Below are positions 33,131 to 42,515 of a stretch of 64,000 nt of DNA, piece by piece. Each line of letters starts with the position of its first letter. Position 1 is the first letter of the stretch. A program made the position numbers and the translations under genes. Origin of the DNA: Bacteroidaceae bacterium (GTDB lineage: Bacteria > Bacteroidota > Bacteroidia > Bacteroidales > Bacteroidaceae). The notes beneath the pieces were generated by a model. The model ran no database searches. It saw only the letters and a program-made list of their open reading frames with translations, and had not been told where the DNA came from. The stretch is taken from assembly GCA_017469925.1 (NCBI GenBank), contig JAFUFK010000005.1, positions 84,684-148,683 on the forward strand, given 5' to 3'.

Positions 33131-34684
33131 ATGACGAATCTTTTATCTATCGACATGGGAATGGTGGACTGGGCTCGAGCCCAGTTTGCCCTGACGGCTA
33201 TCTACCACTGGCTGTTCGTACCCCTGACGCTGGGCCTGGCCGTGATTATGGGTATCATGGAGACCCTCTATTACCGCACAGGCAGCGAGTTCTGGAAAGA
33301 GACGACGAAGTTTTGGCAGCGCCTCTTTGGCATAAACTTCGCCATGGGTGTGGCCACGGGCCTCATCCTGGAGTTCGAGTTCGGCACGAACTGGAGCAAC
33401 TACTCCTACCTCGTGGGCGACATCTTCGGAGCCCCCTTGGCTATCGAGGGCATCGTCGCCTTCTTCATGGAATCGACCTTTGTGGCCGTGATGTTCTTCG
33501 GCTGGAAAAAGGTTTCGAAGGGTTTCCACCTGGCCTCGACATGGCTCACAGGCCTTGGTGCCACCATCTCGGCTTGGTGGATTCTGGTGGCTAACTCCTG
33601 GATGCAACATCCCGTGGGCCAGCAGTTCAACCCCGACACTATGCGCAACGAGATGACCAGTTTCCTCGACGTTGCCCTTTCGCCCGTAGCCGTCGATAAG
33701 TTTGTCCATACGTTACTCTCCACGTGGGTACTGGGTGCCGTCTTCGTGGTAGGCGTATCGTCTTGGTACCTGCTGAAAGGCCGCCAACTGGAGTTTGCCA
33801 CGAAGAGCCTCCGCATAGGGGCATGGTTCGGGCTCATCGCTACCGGCATGCTCATGCTATCGGGCGACCACTCGGCCTACACCATCGGGCAGACCCAGCC
33901 TATGAAGTTGGCCGCTATGGAAGGCCTCTACAAGGGTGGTCCCGACCAGGGGCTGACCATCATCTCAGCCGTCAATCCCTTCCGGCAACCCGACTATGAA
34001 ACGCAGGACGAGCCGGCCCTGAAGATTGCCGTACCCTATGCCCTCTCGTTCCTGGCCACACGTGACTTCCACGGCTACGTGCCCGGCGTGCGTGACCTGC
34101 TTGATGGCTATACGAAGGACGACGGCACCGTGGAGCCCTCGCTCGAGGAAAAGATAAGCCGTGGCCAATGTGCCATCACCGACCTGCAGACCTATCGCCA
34201 GGCCAAGCGTGAGGGAGCCGACGAGGAGGCGCTCTCGGCCCTGGCCGCAGAGATTCAGGAGAACATGCCCTACTTTGGCTATGGCTACATCAAGGACCGC
34301 TCCGAGGCAGTGCCCTACATCCCCGTTTGCTTCTATGCCTTCCGCGTCATGGTCGGCGGCGGATGTCTGTTTGTCCTGCTGTTTGTCCTAACGCTCTTCT
34401 TCCTGTATAAGAAGGATATTGCCCGAGTCCACTGGATCCACTGGGTTGCCCTGCTCTGCATCCCCCTGGCCTATATCGTAAGCGAGAGCGGATGGCTCGT
34501 GGCCGAGTTTGGCCGTCAGCCCTGGGCCATCCAGGACATGCTCCCCACCTGGGTCGGTGTCAGCCAGCTTAGCAGTTCGGCCGTGATGACGACGTTCTTC
34601 CTCTTCCTCGTCCTCTTCACCACCATGCTGGCCGTAGAGATCAGTATCATGTGCAAACAAATCAAGAAAGGACCACAACTATGA
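33131..34684 (+). CDS. cydA: Cytochrome bd quinol oxidase subunit I
   Basis: Haem-bearing subunit of the high-affinity terminal oxidase that reduces O2 with quinol electrons in the inner membrane. The 517-aa protein carries the expected haem ligands: His in TAIYHWLFVPLTLG (b595), His in DKFVHTLLSTWVLG and Met in FYAFRVMVGGG (b558). GWLVAEFGRQPW near the C-terminus is the family signature. The large hydrophilic Q-loop lies at about residues 255-400. Its end overlaps cydB by ATGA. It gives an otherwise anaerobic fermenter a way to scavenge traces of oxygen. Confidence 0.96.
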   Translation: MTNLLSIDMGMVDWARAQFALTAIYHWLFVPLTLGLAVIMGIMETLYYRTGSEFWKETTKFWQRLFGINFAMGVATGLILEFEFGTNWSNYSYLVGDIFGAPLAIEGIVAFFMESTFVAVMFFGWKKVSKGFHLASTWLTGLGATISAWWILVANSWMQHPVGQQFNPDTMRNEMTSFLDVALSPVAVDKFVHTLLSTWVLGAVFVVGVSSWYLLKGRQLEFATKSLRIGAWFGLIATGMLMLSGDHSAYTIGQTQPMKLAAMEGLYKGGPDQGLTIISAVNPFRQPDYETQDEPALKIAVPYALSFLATRDFHGYVPGVRDLLDGYTKDDGTVEPSLEEKISRGQCAITDLQTYRQAKREGADEEALSALAAEIQENMPYFGYGYIKDRSEAVPYIPVCFYAFRVMVGGGCLFVLLFVLTLFFLYKKDIARVHWIHWVALLCIPLAYIVSESGWLVAEFGRQPWAIQDMLPTWVGVSQLSSSAVMTTFFLFLVLFTTMLAVEISIMCKQIKKGPQL

Positions 34685-35811
34685 CTTACCTGTTTCTTCA
34701 ACACTACTGGTGCTTCGTGGTAGCACTGCTGGCCGCGCTGCTCGTATTCCTCATGTTCGTGCAGGGCGCCAACTCACTCATATTCACCATCGGCAAGACG
34801 GAGGACGAGCGTCGCATGCTGGTAAACGCCACGGGGCGTAAGTGGGAATTCACCTTCACCACGCTCGTCACCTTCGGCGGAGCCTTCTTCGCCTCCTATC
34901 CCCTGTTCTATTCGACGAGTTTCGGCGGGGCCTACTGGCTATGGATGATTATCCTCTTCTCCTTCGTGCTTCAGGCCGTAAGCTATGAGTTCCAAGGTAA
35001 ACTCGGCAATCTGTTGGGTGCCAAGACCTTCCAATGGCTGTTGGTGTTGAACGGAGTCCTGGGCCCCCTGCTCCTGGGCGGAGCCGTCGCCACCTTCTTC
35101 ACGGGCAGCAACTTCATCGTCGAGCGCGGGGACATGGTCACCAGTCGCTGGGCCAACGCCTCGCACGGGCTGGATGCCCTCTTGAACCCCTGGAACCTCT
35201 GTCTCGGCCTGGCCGTATTCTTCCTGGCCAGGGTACTGGGCTGCCTCTACATCCACAAGCAGGTCGATGACGCCCAGTTCGAGGGCCACAACGCCATCGT
35301 CCGCCCCCTCTGGCGCAGCACCATTCTGTTCCTCGGCCTCTTCCTCGCCTTCCTTGGCCACATACTCACCTGCGAAGGCTATGCCTACGACTCCGAGTCG
35401 GGCACCGTCTTCATGGAGCCCCATAAGTACCTCCACAACCTCCTGACGATGTGGCCCCTGCTGGCCATGCTGCTGGTGGGCGTCGTGTTCGTCCTGTTCG
35501 GCATCCTGTGGTCGCTGTCCCATAAGGAGTGGAAGCGGGGCTTCTGGGTAGTAGGATTTGGAACCGTAGTCACCGTGCTCGTCCTCCTGCTCCTGACGGC
35601 TTGGAACAATACAGCCTACTATCCCTCGACGGCCGACCTCCAGTCGTCGCTCACTCTGCAGAACTCCTCCAGCAGCGAGTTCACCCTTCGCACCATGTTC
35701 TGGGTCTCGCTGCTCGTACCCTTTGTCCTGGCCTACATTGCCTATGCCTGGCAGGCCATCGACCGCAAGACCCTGACCCCCGACGAACTGGCCGACGACC
35801 ATGCCTACTGA
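34681..35811 (+). CDS. cydB: Cytochrome bd quinol oxidase subunit II
   Basis: Partner of CydA, 376 aa, with about nine transmembrane helices and no haem ligands of its own. Typical elements are VFLMFVQGANSLIFTIGKTE near the N-terminus, RKWEFTFTTLVTFGGAFFASY, and the C-terminal helix with PFVLAYIAYAWQAIDRKTLT. The start ATG overlaps the cydA stop by 4 bp. The gene ends in a 290-bp convergent gap with GH3. Confidence 0.95.
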   Translation: MTYLFLQHYWCFVVALLAALLVFLMFVQGANSLIFTIGKTEDERRMLVNATGRKWEFTFTTLVTFGGAFFASYPLFYSTSFGGAYWLWMIILFSFVLQAVSYEFQGKLGNLLGAKTFQWLLVLNGVLGPLLLGGAVATFFTGSNFIVERGDMVTSRWANASHGLDALLNPWNLCLGLAVFFLARVLGCLYIHKQVDDAQFEGHNAIVRPLWRSTILFLGLFLAFLGHILTCEGYAYDSESGTVFMEPHKYLHNLLTMWPLLAMLLVGVVFVLFGILWSLSHKEWKRGFWVVGFGTVVTVLVLLLLTAWNNTAYYPSTADLQSSLTLQNSSSSEFTLRTMFWVSLLVPFVLAYIAYAWQAIDRKTLTPDELADDHAY

Positions 35812-35891
35812 CAGACAGAGTGCAATAACTACCAATCGTTTGTTTGCCATAATAGTTGTTCTTTAGTTGTTAATAGTGTGGCGGGCTCACT

Positions 35892-35935
35892 GCCTTGGCG
35901 TTTCGCGACGTTCGCCTGGGCGTTCCTTCCCGTTT
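35892..35935. repeat. Two units of a 22-bp repeat
   Basis: GCCTTGGCGTTTCG begins at 35892 and GCCTGGGCGTTCC at 35914, exactly 22 bp apart. The first closely resembles the GCCTTAGGCGTTTCG units of the array at 63921-64000. The rest of the 35812-36101 gap holds a minus-strand promoter-like sequence and nothing else I recognise. Confidence 0.5.
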
Positions 35936-35942
35936 GCAATGG

Positions 35943-35973
35943 CAAAGGTACAAAAAAGCCTCGGCCTGTGCAA
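35943..35973 (-). promoter_or_regulatory. Orphan promoter reading antisense into the cydB 3' end
   Basis: Minus-strand TTGC (35970-35973), 19-bp spacer, TACCTTTG (35943-35950). Downstream there is no minus-strand gene before cydB (plus strand), so it would make a small or antisense RNA. Confidence 0.4.
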
Positions 35974-36101
35974 CCGTGTGCGGGCGCGAGAGTGGTCGTT
36001 GGGCCACATTTCTCGGGTATTACGTTGTTAACTACTTGGCAGACATACGGTTGATTTTCTTTCGGGGCTGCTCAAAGTCCGTGAGTCTGCCGTCCCCCCC
36101 C

Positions 36102-38705
36102 CTATTGTAGGGTCACCTCCAGGCGCTGGAGGTCCTGGGGGCGGGAGCTTGTGCCGTAGAGCAGTTCGTACCGTCCGGCATGGGGGCGCATGGTGTTGGT
36201 CGAGGGGTCGAAGAGTTCGAAGGTCTTCGGGGTAAGGTTCAGGACCACGTTAGCCGAGGCGCCGGGTTTCAGGTCGATGCGCTGGAAGGCTCGTAGCGAA
36301 CGCAGGGGGCCTTCCTTGTCCTCGAGGTCGCGGACGTAGAGTTGGAGGACTTCGGTGCCCTGCCGCTTGCCCACGTTGCGCACAGGGATGGTGAGTTGGG
36401 CATTGAGGTCCGAGAGGGGCAGGGTCTGCGCCGTGACGGTGGCCGTCCCGACCTTGAAGGTGGTGTAGCTGAGGCCGTAGCCGAAGGCGAAGAGGGGGTC
36501 GGAGAAGTAACGGTAGGTGCGGCCGCGCATCGAGTAATCCTCGTAGTCGGGCAACTGGTCGGTGCTGCGATAGAAGGTGACGGGGAGTTTACCGCTGGGA
36601 TTGACGTTGCCGAAGAGTACGTCGGCGACGGCGGTTCCGCCTTCCTGTCCGGCGTACCAGGCCTGGACGATGGCGTCGCAGGTTTCCGTCTCGGGGGCCA
36701 GGGCTATGGCCGAACCGGAACAGTTGACCAGGACGACGCGCTTGCCGGCCTCATGGAGTGCGCGCAGGAACTCCCGCTGGACGCGTGGCAACTCTATGCT
36801 CGTGCGGTCGCCGCCCTGGAAGCCTTCGAGCCGGACGGGCATTTCTTCGCCTTCCAGGGCGGGCGATATGCCTCCTACAAAGACGACGGTCTGGATGCCG
36901 TGGAGTTTGTCGATGGCGGCCTGGTAGTCGATGGGGCGCTCCTGGGCGATGTCAATCTTGAGGTCTGAGCCCCAGGTCGCTACATACTGGTAGCGTACCT
37001 CTATCCGGTACTCCCGTCCGGCCTCGGCCTCGAGGACGGTGCGGGTGGGCGTGGTGCGCCACGAGTGGATGCGCTGTCGGCGCTCGCCATCGACATAGAC
37101 TTCGAAGTGCCCTGTACCCTCTACGTTGACCACATACTGGCCCGCCACTGAGGGAGCGAAGGTGGTCTCGTAGCGGGCCGAAAAATCGGTCAGGTCCACA
37201 TTAGGGGCGAACTGGTGCATGCCGGCCGTGGTCACGGCCACGGGCTGGGTGTATTGCTCTTCGGTTACGGGCTGGCCCTCCATCGTCAGGTTGTTCCAGA
37301 ATGTGCCTTTCAGGCCTCGCCGCCCGTCGGCCCGGCATCGGGTGGCCAACTGGCTGTCCATAATCTTGTCGTCCACCAGGTCGCAACCGGGCAGGTAGAG
37401 CACTTTTTTGTGCTTCGCCCTGATGCCGTCGAGGATGGTGACGGTGTGGTTGGGCGTGCCGTTGTAGTTGCCCCACATCATCTTGGCGTTGTCGGCATTG
37501 GGACCGATGACGGCGATGCGCCCTGCGCCGGGCTTGAGGGGCAATAGGTTGCCCCGGTTTTGCAGGAGGACGATGGTCTGGCGGGCCATGTCGAGGGACT
37601 TCCGGGCACTCTCGGGCGAGGACATGGCGCTATAGGGAATCTTCGACCAGGGGACGAGCGAGGGGGCGTCCATCTCACCAAGGTCGAACCGACCCTCGAG
37701 GAGACGCAGGACGTGCTTGTCCACCTTGGCTTCGGTCAGTAGTCCGCGGCGAACGGCTTCGGGTATGCTGCGATAGGTGTAGTTCCACCCGCACTCGACG
37801 TCGGTACCGGCCAGGGCGCCAACGGCGGCTGCGTGTACGGCGTCCGACGAGGTCTTGTGGCTCGTATAGATGTCGCTCACGGCTCCGCAGTCGGAGACGA
37901 CGAGATACTGGAACCCCCATTCGTCGCGCAAGATTTGTTGCAGGAGACGACGGTTTCCGCAACATGGTTCGTCGTCGAGCCGCTGATAGGCACACATCAC
38001 CTCGCGCACCTTGGCGTCCTGTACGAGCGCCTTGAAGGCGGGGAGGTAGGTCTCCCAGAGATCGCGCACCGAGACGTCGTTCAGGTTGGCCGTATGGCGG
38101 GTGTACTCCGGACCGCTGTGTACGGCATAATGCTTGGCACAGGCCCAAAGTTTACGGTACTTCGACGACTCCGGACCTTGCAGTCCGCGCACCACCTGGA
38201 TTCCCATCACCGAGGTCAGGTAGGGGTCTTCGCCATAGGTCTCCTGTCCGCGGCCCCAGCGCGGGTCGCGGAAGATATTGACGTTTGGCGTCCAGACGCT
38301 CAGGCTGTGGAACTTCTGGTCTTCGCCGCCCGAGTCCATGCGCTTGTGATATTGGGCCCGAAACTCGGTGCTGGCTACGTCGAAGACCTGATAGACCATA
38401 TCGGGATTAAACGAGGCGGCCATTGCCACGGGTTCGGGGAATACGGTCACGTTCTCCATATTCGCTGCTCCGTGCAGGGCCTCGCTCCACCAGAAGAACT
38501 TTTTGATGCCCAGTCGTGGGATGGCGGGCGACTCGTCCTGCATGAGCAGGGCTTTCTCCTCGAGGGTCAGGCGTTGGCACAAGTCCTTGGCTCGCTCGCG
38601 GGCCGGGAGATTGGGGTTCTGGTACGGAAGGTCCTGGGCTTGGAGGCTACAGACGTGGGCCAGCAGGAGGCCAATGATAAGGAGGGCGAACGAGTGTTTC
38701 ATCAT
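36102..38705 (-). CDS. GH3 beta-glucosidase/beta-xylosidase with PA14 insert
   Basis: Secreted exo-glycosidase of 867 aa. The signal peptide ends SLQAQ. The GH3 N-domain (about 30-360) includes FFWWSEALHG, WTPNVNIFRDPRWGRGQETYGEDPYL split over two stretches, KHYAVHSGPE, and the nucleophile Asp in LVVSDCGAVSDI. The C-domain is interrupted at about 460-610 by a PA14-like module (FSARYETTFAPSVAGQYVVN, GHFEVYVDGE), and a fibronectin-III-like end closes it. This layout matches Bacteroidota beta-xylosidases and beta-glucosidases. The acid/base residue cannot be fixed by eye. Last gene of the minus-strand run starting at pepT, 38 bp after GH20. Confidence 0.9.
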   Translation of the reverse strand: MMKHSFALLIIGLLLAHVCSLQAQDLPYQNPNLPARERAKDLCQRLTLEEKALLMQDESPAIPRLGIKKFFWWSEALHGAANMENVTVFPEPVAMAASFNPDMVYQVFDVASTEFRAQYHKRMDSGGEDQKFHSLSVWTPNVNIFRDPRWGRGQETYGEDPYLTSVMGIQVVRGLQGPESSKYRKLWACAKHYAVHSGPEYTRHTANLNDVSVRDLWETYLPAFKALVQDAKVREVMCAYQRLDDEPCCGNRRLLQQILRDEWGFQYLVVSDCGAVSDIYTSHKTSSDAVHAAAVGALAGTDVECGWNYTYRSIPEAVRRGLLTEAKVDKHVLRLLEGRFDLGEMDAPSLVPWSKIPYSAMSSPESARKSLDMARQTIVLLQNRGNLLPLKPGAGRIAVIGPNADNAKMMWGNYNGTPNHTVTILDGIRAKHKKVLYLPGCDLVDDKIMDSQLATRCRADGRRGLKGTFWNNLTMEGQPVTEEQYTQPVAVTTAGMHQFAPNVDLTDFSARYETTFAPSVAGQYVVNVEGTGHFEVYVDGERRQRIHSWRTTPTRTVLEAEAGREYRIEVRYQYVATWGSDLKIDIAQERPIDYQAAIDKLHGIQTVVFVGGISPALEGEEMPVRLEGFQGGDRTSIELPRVQREFLRALHEAGKRVVLVNCSGSAIALAPETETCDAIVQAWYAGQEGGTAVADVLFGNVNPSGKLPVTFYRSTDQLPDYEDYSMRGRTYRYFSDPLFAFGYGLSYTTFKVGTATVTAQTLPLSDLNAQLTIPVRNVGKRQGTEVLQLYVRDLEDKEGPLRSLRAFQRIDLKPGASANVVLNLTPKTFELFDPSTNTMRPHAGRYELLYGTSSRPQDLQRLEVTLQ

Positions 38706-38743
38706 GTCGGTGTGTGTTATGAGGTTATTAGGTTGTTATCGTA

Positions 38744-40345
38744 TCAGCGGACTATAATCTCGTCGGTGAAGAGCCATCCGCCCCTGGCGTCGGGCTCGGA
38801 CTGGAGACGAAGATAGCGGGCCCGTGCGGAACCGTGCCACTCGTGGAGTCGCAGGACGTCGGGACGGGGGGCTTCAGCGGGATGCTGGTCGCAGAGTTGC
38901 GTCCATCGGCGTCCGTCGTCGCTGGCACTGACCACGAAGCGCGAGGGCAGGTATATCTCTACGCCCCGGCTCTGGAGGAACGTGGCCAAGACGGAACGGA
39001 CCCTTTGCCGGTGGCCCAAGTCGATGACTACGTCGATGGGGCCCAGGAAGCCCTGCCATCGGCCGTCGGTGTTAGCCCATCCGCCCTGCATGCCGTCGGT
39101 GAGGGCTCCCAGGCCGCTGCTCGGATAGGCGGGGCTGTAGGGAGTGTTGTAGGTGACGGGGCACAAGCGTGCCTTGTGCAGGGCCATCTGGCTGTACTCG
39201 GGTCGCTGGCCTTCCTCGCCCTCGATGTCGTAGGCATCGATGCCGCGGGCACGTAGCTTGCGGCACTCCTCCTCGGCCCATCGACGGAAGTCTTCGGGCT
39301 CTCGCGGATGGGGCTTCAGTATCTCGGCCAGGGCCAGCAGGCGAGGCCAGAGCATGCGCTCCGCATCCTTTTGGGTCGGGACGTATTCGGTCCAGAGGCA
39401 AAGGGCCAGGGAGGTCCCTCTCCAGCCTTCCCCTGAAAGTTGTGAGAGGTGGCTATATACCGAATCCACAGGCAGATAACCGCCCATGGCACGGGGTTGC
39501 AGGGAGGGCTTGTCCTGATATCGGTCGAGATAGCAGTAGCGCGAAGGGCACAGGACGACGTCGTGTCCCGCTCTGCTGGCCAAGCGGGCAGTCTCGGGGT
39601 CGCGCCATACCATGATGGCTACCGACGTGTCGCGGAGTCCGCCGGTGAAGACTTCGTCCCAGCAAATCATCTTCCTACCCAGACGGTGTACGATGGCGTT
39701 CACTCGTTCCATCGCCCTTGCCTGGGTCATGTCCTTACAGCGCGGACACGTGCGCCAAGCCTGGCCCGAGGCTTCGTCTCCGCCCAGGTGCAGATACTCG
39801 GACGGGAAGATACTTGCTACCTCGCTCAGTATGCGCGACATGAAGGCATAGGTGCTATCGGAGCCGATGCACAGGTCGGCCGAGGAATAGGCCTCGTCCG
39901 AACAGGCCAGCCAAGGGTAGGCGGCGGTCACCTCCTCGCTATGGGCCGGGAATTCTATCTCGGGGATAATCTCCACACCTCGCTCTCGGGCAAAGCTTAC
40001 GAGGGCTCGCATCTCGGCCTGGGTGTAGTAGCCTCCGTAGCCTTGTTGGGCATTGCTATAGCGACGGTCGCCCTGCCACCAGTCGGCCCAAAGCGCCTCA
40101 GTACGCCATGCCCCCATATCGGTCAGCCGAGGATACGACTTTATCTCCAGTCGCCAGCCTGCGGCATCGGTCAGGTGGAGCTGCATGGCGGGAATGCCGT
40201 AGCGGGCAAGTTCCTCGACTTGGCGGTAGAGGAAGTCGAGGGGCATGAAGTGTCGTGACACATCAACCATCACGATTCCCCGGGGCGGTTGTCCCATGGC
40301 CAGCCCTACGAGGCACGATAGCAGGAGAGTCAGGATTCGTTTCAT
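38744..40345 (-). CDS. GH20 beta-N-acetylhexosaminidase, short form
   Basis: Secreted exo-hexosaminidase (533 aa) expected to release terminal GlcNAc or GalNAc by substrate-assisted catalysis. The catalytic Asp-Glu pair is D190-E191 in YLHLGGDEASGQ; substrate residues include DVSRHFMP and LHLTDAAGWRLEIKSYPRL. The signal peptide (1-18) leads directly into the barrel: the usual N-terminal GH20b domain is missing. The C-terminal 130 residues look like an F5/8-type (CBM32-like) beta-sandwich (VVIDLGHRQRVRSVLATF, FVVSASDDGRRWTQL). It lies between dnaG (19 bp) and GH3 (38 bp). Confidence 0.9.
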   Translation of the reverse strand: MKRILTLLLSCLVGLAMGQPPRGIVMVDVSRHFMPLDFLYRQVEELARYGIPAMQLHLTDAAGWRLEIKSYPRLTDMGAWRTEALWADWWQGDRRYSNAQQGYGGYYTQAEMRALVSFARERGVEIIPEIEFPAHSEEVTAAYPWLACSDEAYSSADLCIGSDSTYAFMSRILSEVASIFPSEYLHLGGDEASGQAWRTCPRCKDMTQARAMERVNAIVHRLGRKMICWDEVFTGGLRDTSVAIMVWRDPETARLASRAGHDVVLCPSRYCYLDRYQDKPSLQPRAMGGYLPVDSVYSHLSQLSGEGWRGTSLALCLWTEYVPTQKDAERMLWPRLLALAEILKPHPREPEDFRRWAEEECRKLRARGIDAYDIEGEEGQRPEYSQMALHKARLCPVTYNTPYSPAYPSSGLGALTDGMQGGWANTDGRWQGFLGPIDVVIDLGHRQRVRSVLATFLQSRGVEIYLPSRFVVSASDDGRRWTQLCDQHPAEAPRPDVLRLHEWHGSARARYLRLQSEPDARGGWLFTDEIIVR

Positions 40346-40364
40346 GGTGGTGGTGGCGGTGGTT

Positions 40365-42515
40365 TTATCTCATGACGCGTCCGCCCTGTTGCCCTGCAAG
40401 GCGGCGTTCGATGGCCTTGAGTTCCTTGTAGCGCGACATGACCTCGGTAAAGCGCTGAGGGTCGCGGATGAGCGCCGGGTCTTGGGTCTGGCGCAGGGTC
40501 TCGCGAAGTTGGCGTTCGACAATCTCCATCTTGTAGTCGGTAAGGACGTGCTCGACGAGTGTGGCGAGGTCGTATTCCTGCTTCTGGGCGTATGTGTTCC
40601 TCGCTTGGTGCATCTTGCTCAGTTGCTCCTGGTCGGAGGCCAGGTCGAAGGCTAGTGCGCTGATGGTCGGGTCGGGATTGTTGATAAAGTGGCGCTCGGC
40701 CCGGAAGTCGGGCTCGTGGATGTTCTGCAAGGCTTCGTCGAGCAGGGTCTTGTGTATGGGAAGTGTCAGGTCCAGTTCGTCCTGGATGAGGGAGGCGGCG
40801 ATGTACTCGGCAGCCGTAACGGGGCGAGGCTGGCCTTGCTCGTCTTCCATCGTGCCGACTATCTGCTCTCCGTTGCGTACGACGATGCGCATGAGTTCAC
40901 GCTCCTTCTGCAGGAGGCGTTGCTCCTCGCGGTTGCGGTTGCCCTGGACGAGGGGGGCGTAAGGACTGCCGTCGGGCTTCGGGAGTTCGCCTGCGGCGTT
41001 TTGGTCGGGCGCGGGTATGCCGCTCGCGTCTGGCATGGGTGGCATGTCTTCGGGCATCGGCGGCACGTCTCCGACACTGGGCATAGTCCTTCTTGCGCGT
41101 TCCCTTTCGCGTTGTTTCTGCGATTCCTCGTGGTTGGTTAGCACCTGTTTGGAGACTGCGTCGGCGATGAGCCTTTCCTGCATCTGCATGGTGGCGGCCG
41201 TTTCCTGGATGTAAACGGCACGGGTGATTTCGTTGGGGATGACGGCGATGCTCTGTACGATATTGTTGACGAGTTGGCTCTTCTTCACGGGGTCGCCCTG
41301 TGCCTCCTCGAGCAGGAGGTTGGTCTTGAACTTGATGAAATCGACCTGATGCTCGGCAAGATACTTCTGGAACTCCTCGGCATTGTGCTTGCGGGCAAAA
41401 GAGTCGGGGTCGTCACCATCAGGCAGCAGGAGCAGGCGCACGTTCATGCCTTGGGCCAGCAGCATGTCGATACCGCGCTGGGAGGCCTTGATACCAGCGT
41501 CGTCGCCGTCGTAGATGACGGTAATGTTGTCGGTCAGTCGGTGGATGAGGCGTATTTGGTCGTCGGTCAGGGCCGTGCCCGAGGAGGCCACGACATTCTC
41601 TACGCCGCTCTGGTGCATGGCCATGACGTCGGTATAGCCTTCGACCAGGAAGCAGAGGTCCTGCTTGCGAATGGCCATCTTGGCCTGGAAGAGTCCGTAG
41701 AGTTCGCGTTTCTTAGAGTAGATGATGCTCTCGGGCGAGTTCTGGTACTTGACGTTGACGCCCTTGGTGGCGGCATCGAGCACACGTCCGCCGAAGCCTA
41801 CGACCTTGCCCGACATGGTGAAGATGGGGAAGATGACGCGGCCCCAGTATCGGTCGCGCAGGGCTCCGCGGTCGGTCTTGATGCTCATGCCCGTACCGAT
41901 GCCCGTCTCGGGGTCGTTGATGAGGTACTTTTCCTGGTAGCCGGCCTTCAGGGCATCGTCGCTCATGGCACCAAAGCGCAGGAGGCGTGTCTCGCCGTCC
42001 TCGTTGGTCACGTTGACCTCATGGCTTTGGTCGGGACAGAAACCTACCTGAAACTTCTTTAGTATGTCGTCGCGGAAGCCGCGTCCGCGGAAGTAGGCCA
42101 GTCCGATGGCGCGCCCGTCGGGCGTTTCGTTGAGTTGGTGCTGGAACCACTTGTTGGCCCATTCGTTGACGATGAACATCGACTCGCGGTCGTCCTGCCG
42201 TTGCACTTCCTCCTTTGTCATCTCCCGTTCCTCGATGGTGATGCCGTACTTCTTGGCCAGATAGCGCAGGGCCTCGGGATAGGTGATTTGCTCATGTTCC
42301 ATGATGAAGCCCACGGGGTTGCCTCCCTTGCCGCAGGCGAAGCACTTGCAGTAGTTCTTGGCGGGTGAGACCATGAACGACGGGGTGCGGTCGTCGTGGA
42401 AGGGGCACAGACCCTTCAGGTTGGCTCCGGCCCGTTTCAGGGTTACGAAGTCGGAGACGACATCGACGATATTCGCCGCGTCCATAATCTTGTTGACTGT
42501 CGCTCGGTCTATCAT
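40365..42515 (-). CDS. dnaG: DNA primase DnaG
   Basis: Synthesises RNA primers at the replication fork. The 716-aa protein has the CHC2 zinc finger (C37, H40, C58, C61: GLCPFHDDRTPSF and CKCFACGKGG), a catalytic core with WGRVIFPIF, and the TOPRIM motif VEGYTDVMAM at 291-300 followed by IYDGDDAGIKASQRGIDMLL. The C-terminal region carries a Pro/Met-rich insert (residues about 470-525) and a helical DnaB-interaction domain. It overlaps the Lrp gene by 4 bp and lies inside a run with glycoside hydrolases, an unusual setting for a replication gene. Confidence 0.95.
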   Translation of the reverse strand: MIDRATVNKIMDAANIVDVVSDFVTLKRAGANLKGLCPFHDDRTPSFMVSPAKNYCKCFACGKGGNPVGFIMEHEQITYPEALRYLAKKYGITIEEREMTKEEVQRQDDRESMFIVNEWANKWFQHQLNETPDGRAIGLAYFRGRGFRDDILKKFQVGFCPDQSHEVNVTNEDGETRLLRFGAMSDDALKAGYQEKYLINDPETGIGTGMSIKTDRGALRDRYWGRVIFPIFTMSGKVVGFGGRVLDAATKGVNVKYQNSPESIIYSKKRELYGLFQAKMAIRKQDLCFLVEGYTDVMAMHQSGVENVVASSGTALTDDQIRLIHRLTDNITVIYDGDDAGIKASQRGIDMLLAQGMNVRLLLLPDGDDPDSFARKHNAEEFQKYLAEHQVDFIKFKTNLLLEEAQGDPVKKSQLVNNIVQSIAVIPNEITRAVYIQETAATMQMQERLIADAVSKQVLTNHEESQKQRERERARRTMPSVGDVPPMPEDMPPMPDASGIPAPDQNAAGELPKPDGSPYAPLVQGNRNREEQRLLQKERELMRIVVRNGEQIVGTMEDEQGQPRPVTAAEYIAASLIQDELDLTLPIHKTLLDEALQNIHEPDFRAERHFINNPDPTISALAFDLASDQEQLSKMHQARNTYAQKQEYDLATLVEHVLTDYKMEIVERQLRETLRQTQDPALIRDPQRFTEVMSRYKELKAIERRLAGQQGGRVMR

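Noticed and set aside
34939-35850. 303-aa open frame on the minus strand starting MANKRLVVIALCLSVGMVVG downstream of an orphan promoter
   Set aside because: Apart from the first 25 residues it is the mirror of cydB with composition typical of antisense frames; cydB is certain.
36094-36102. Nine-C tract at the GH3 stop as a phase-variable switch
   Set aside because: On the coding strand the G-run begins at the last base of the TAG, so slippage cannot change the protein.
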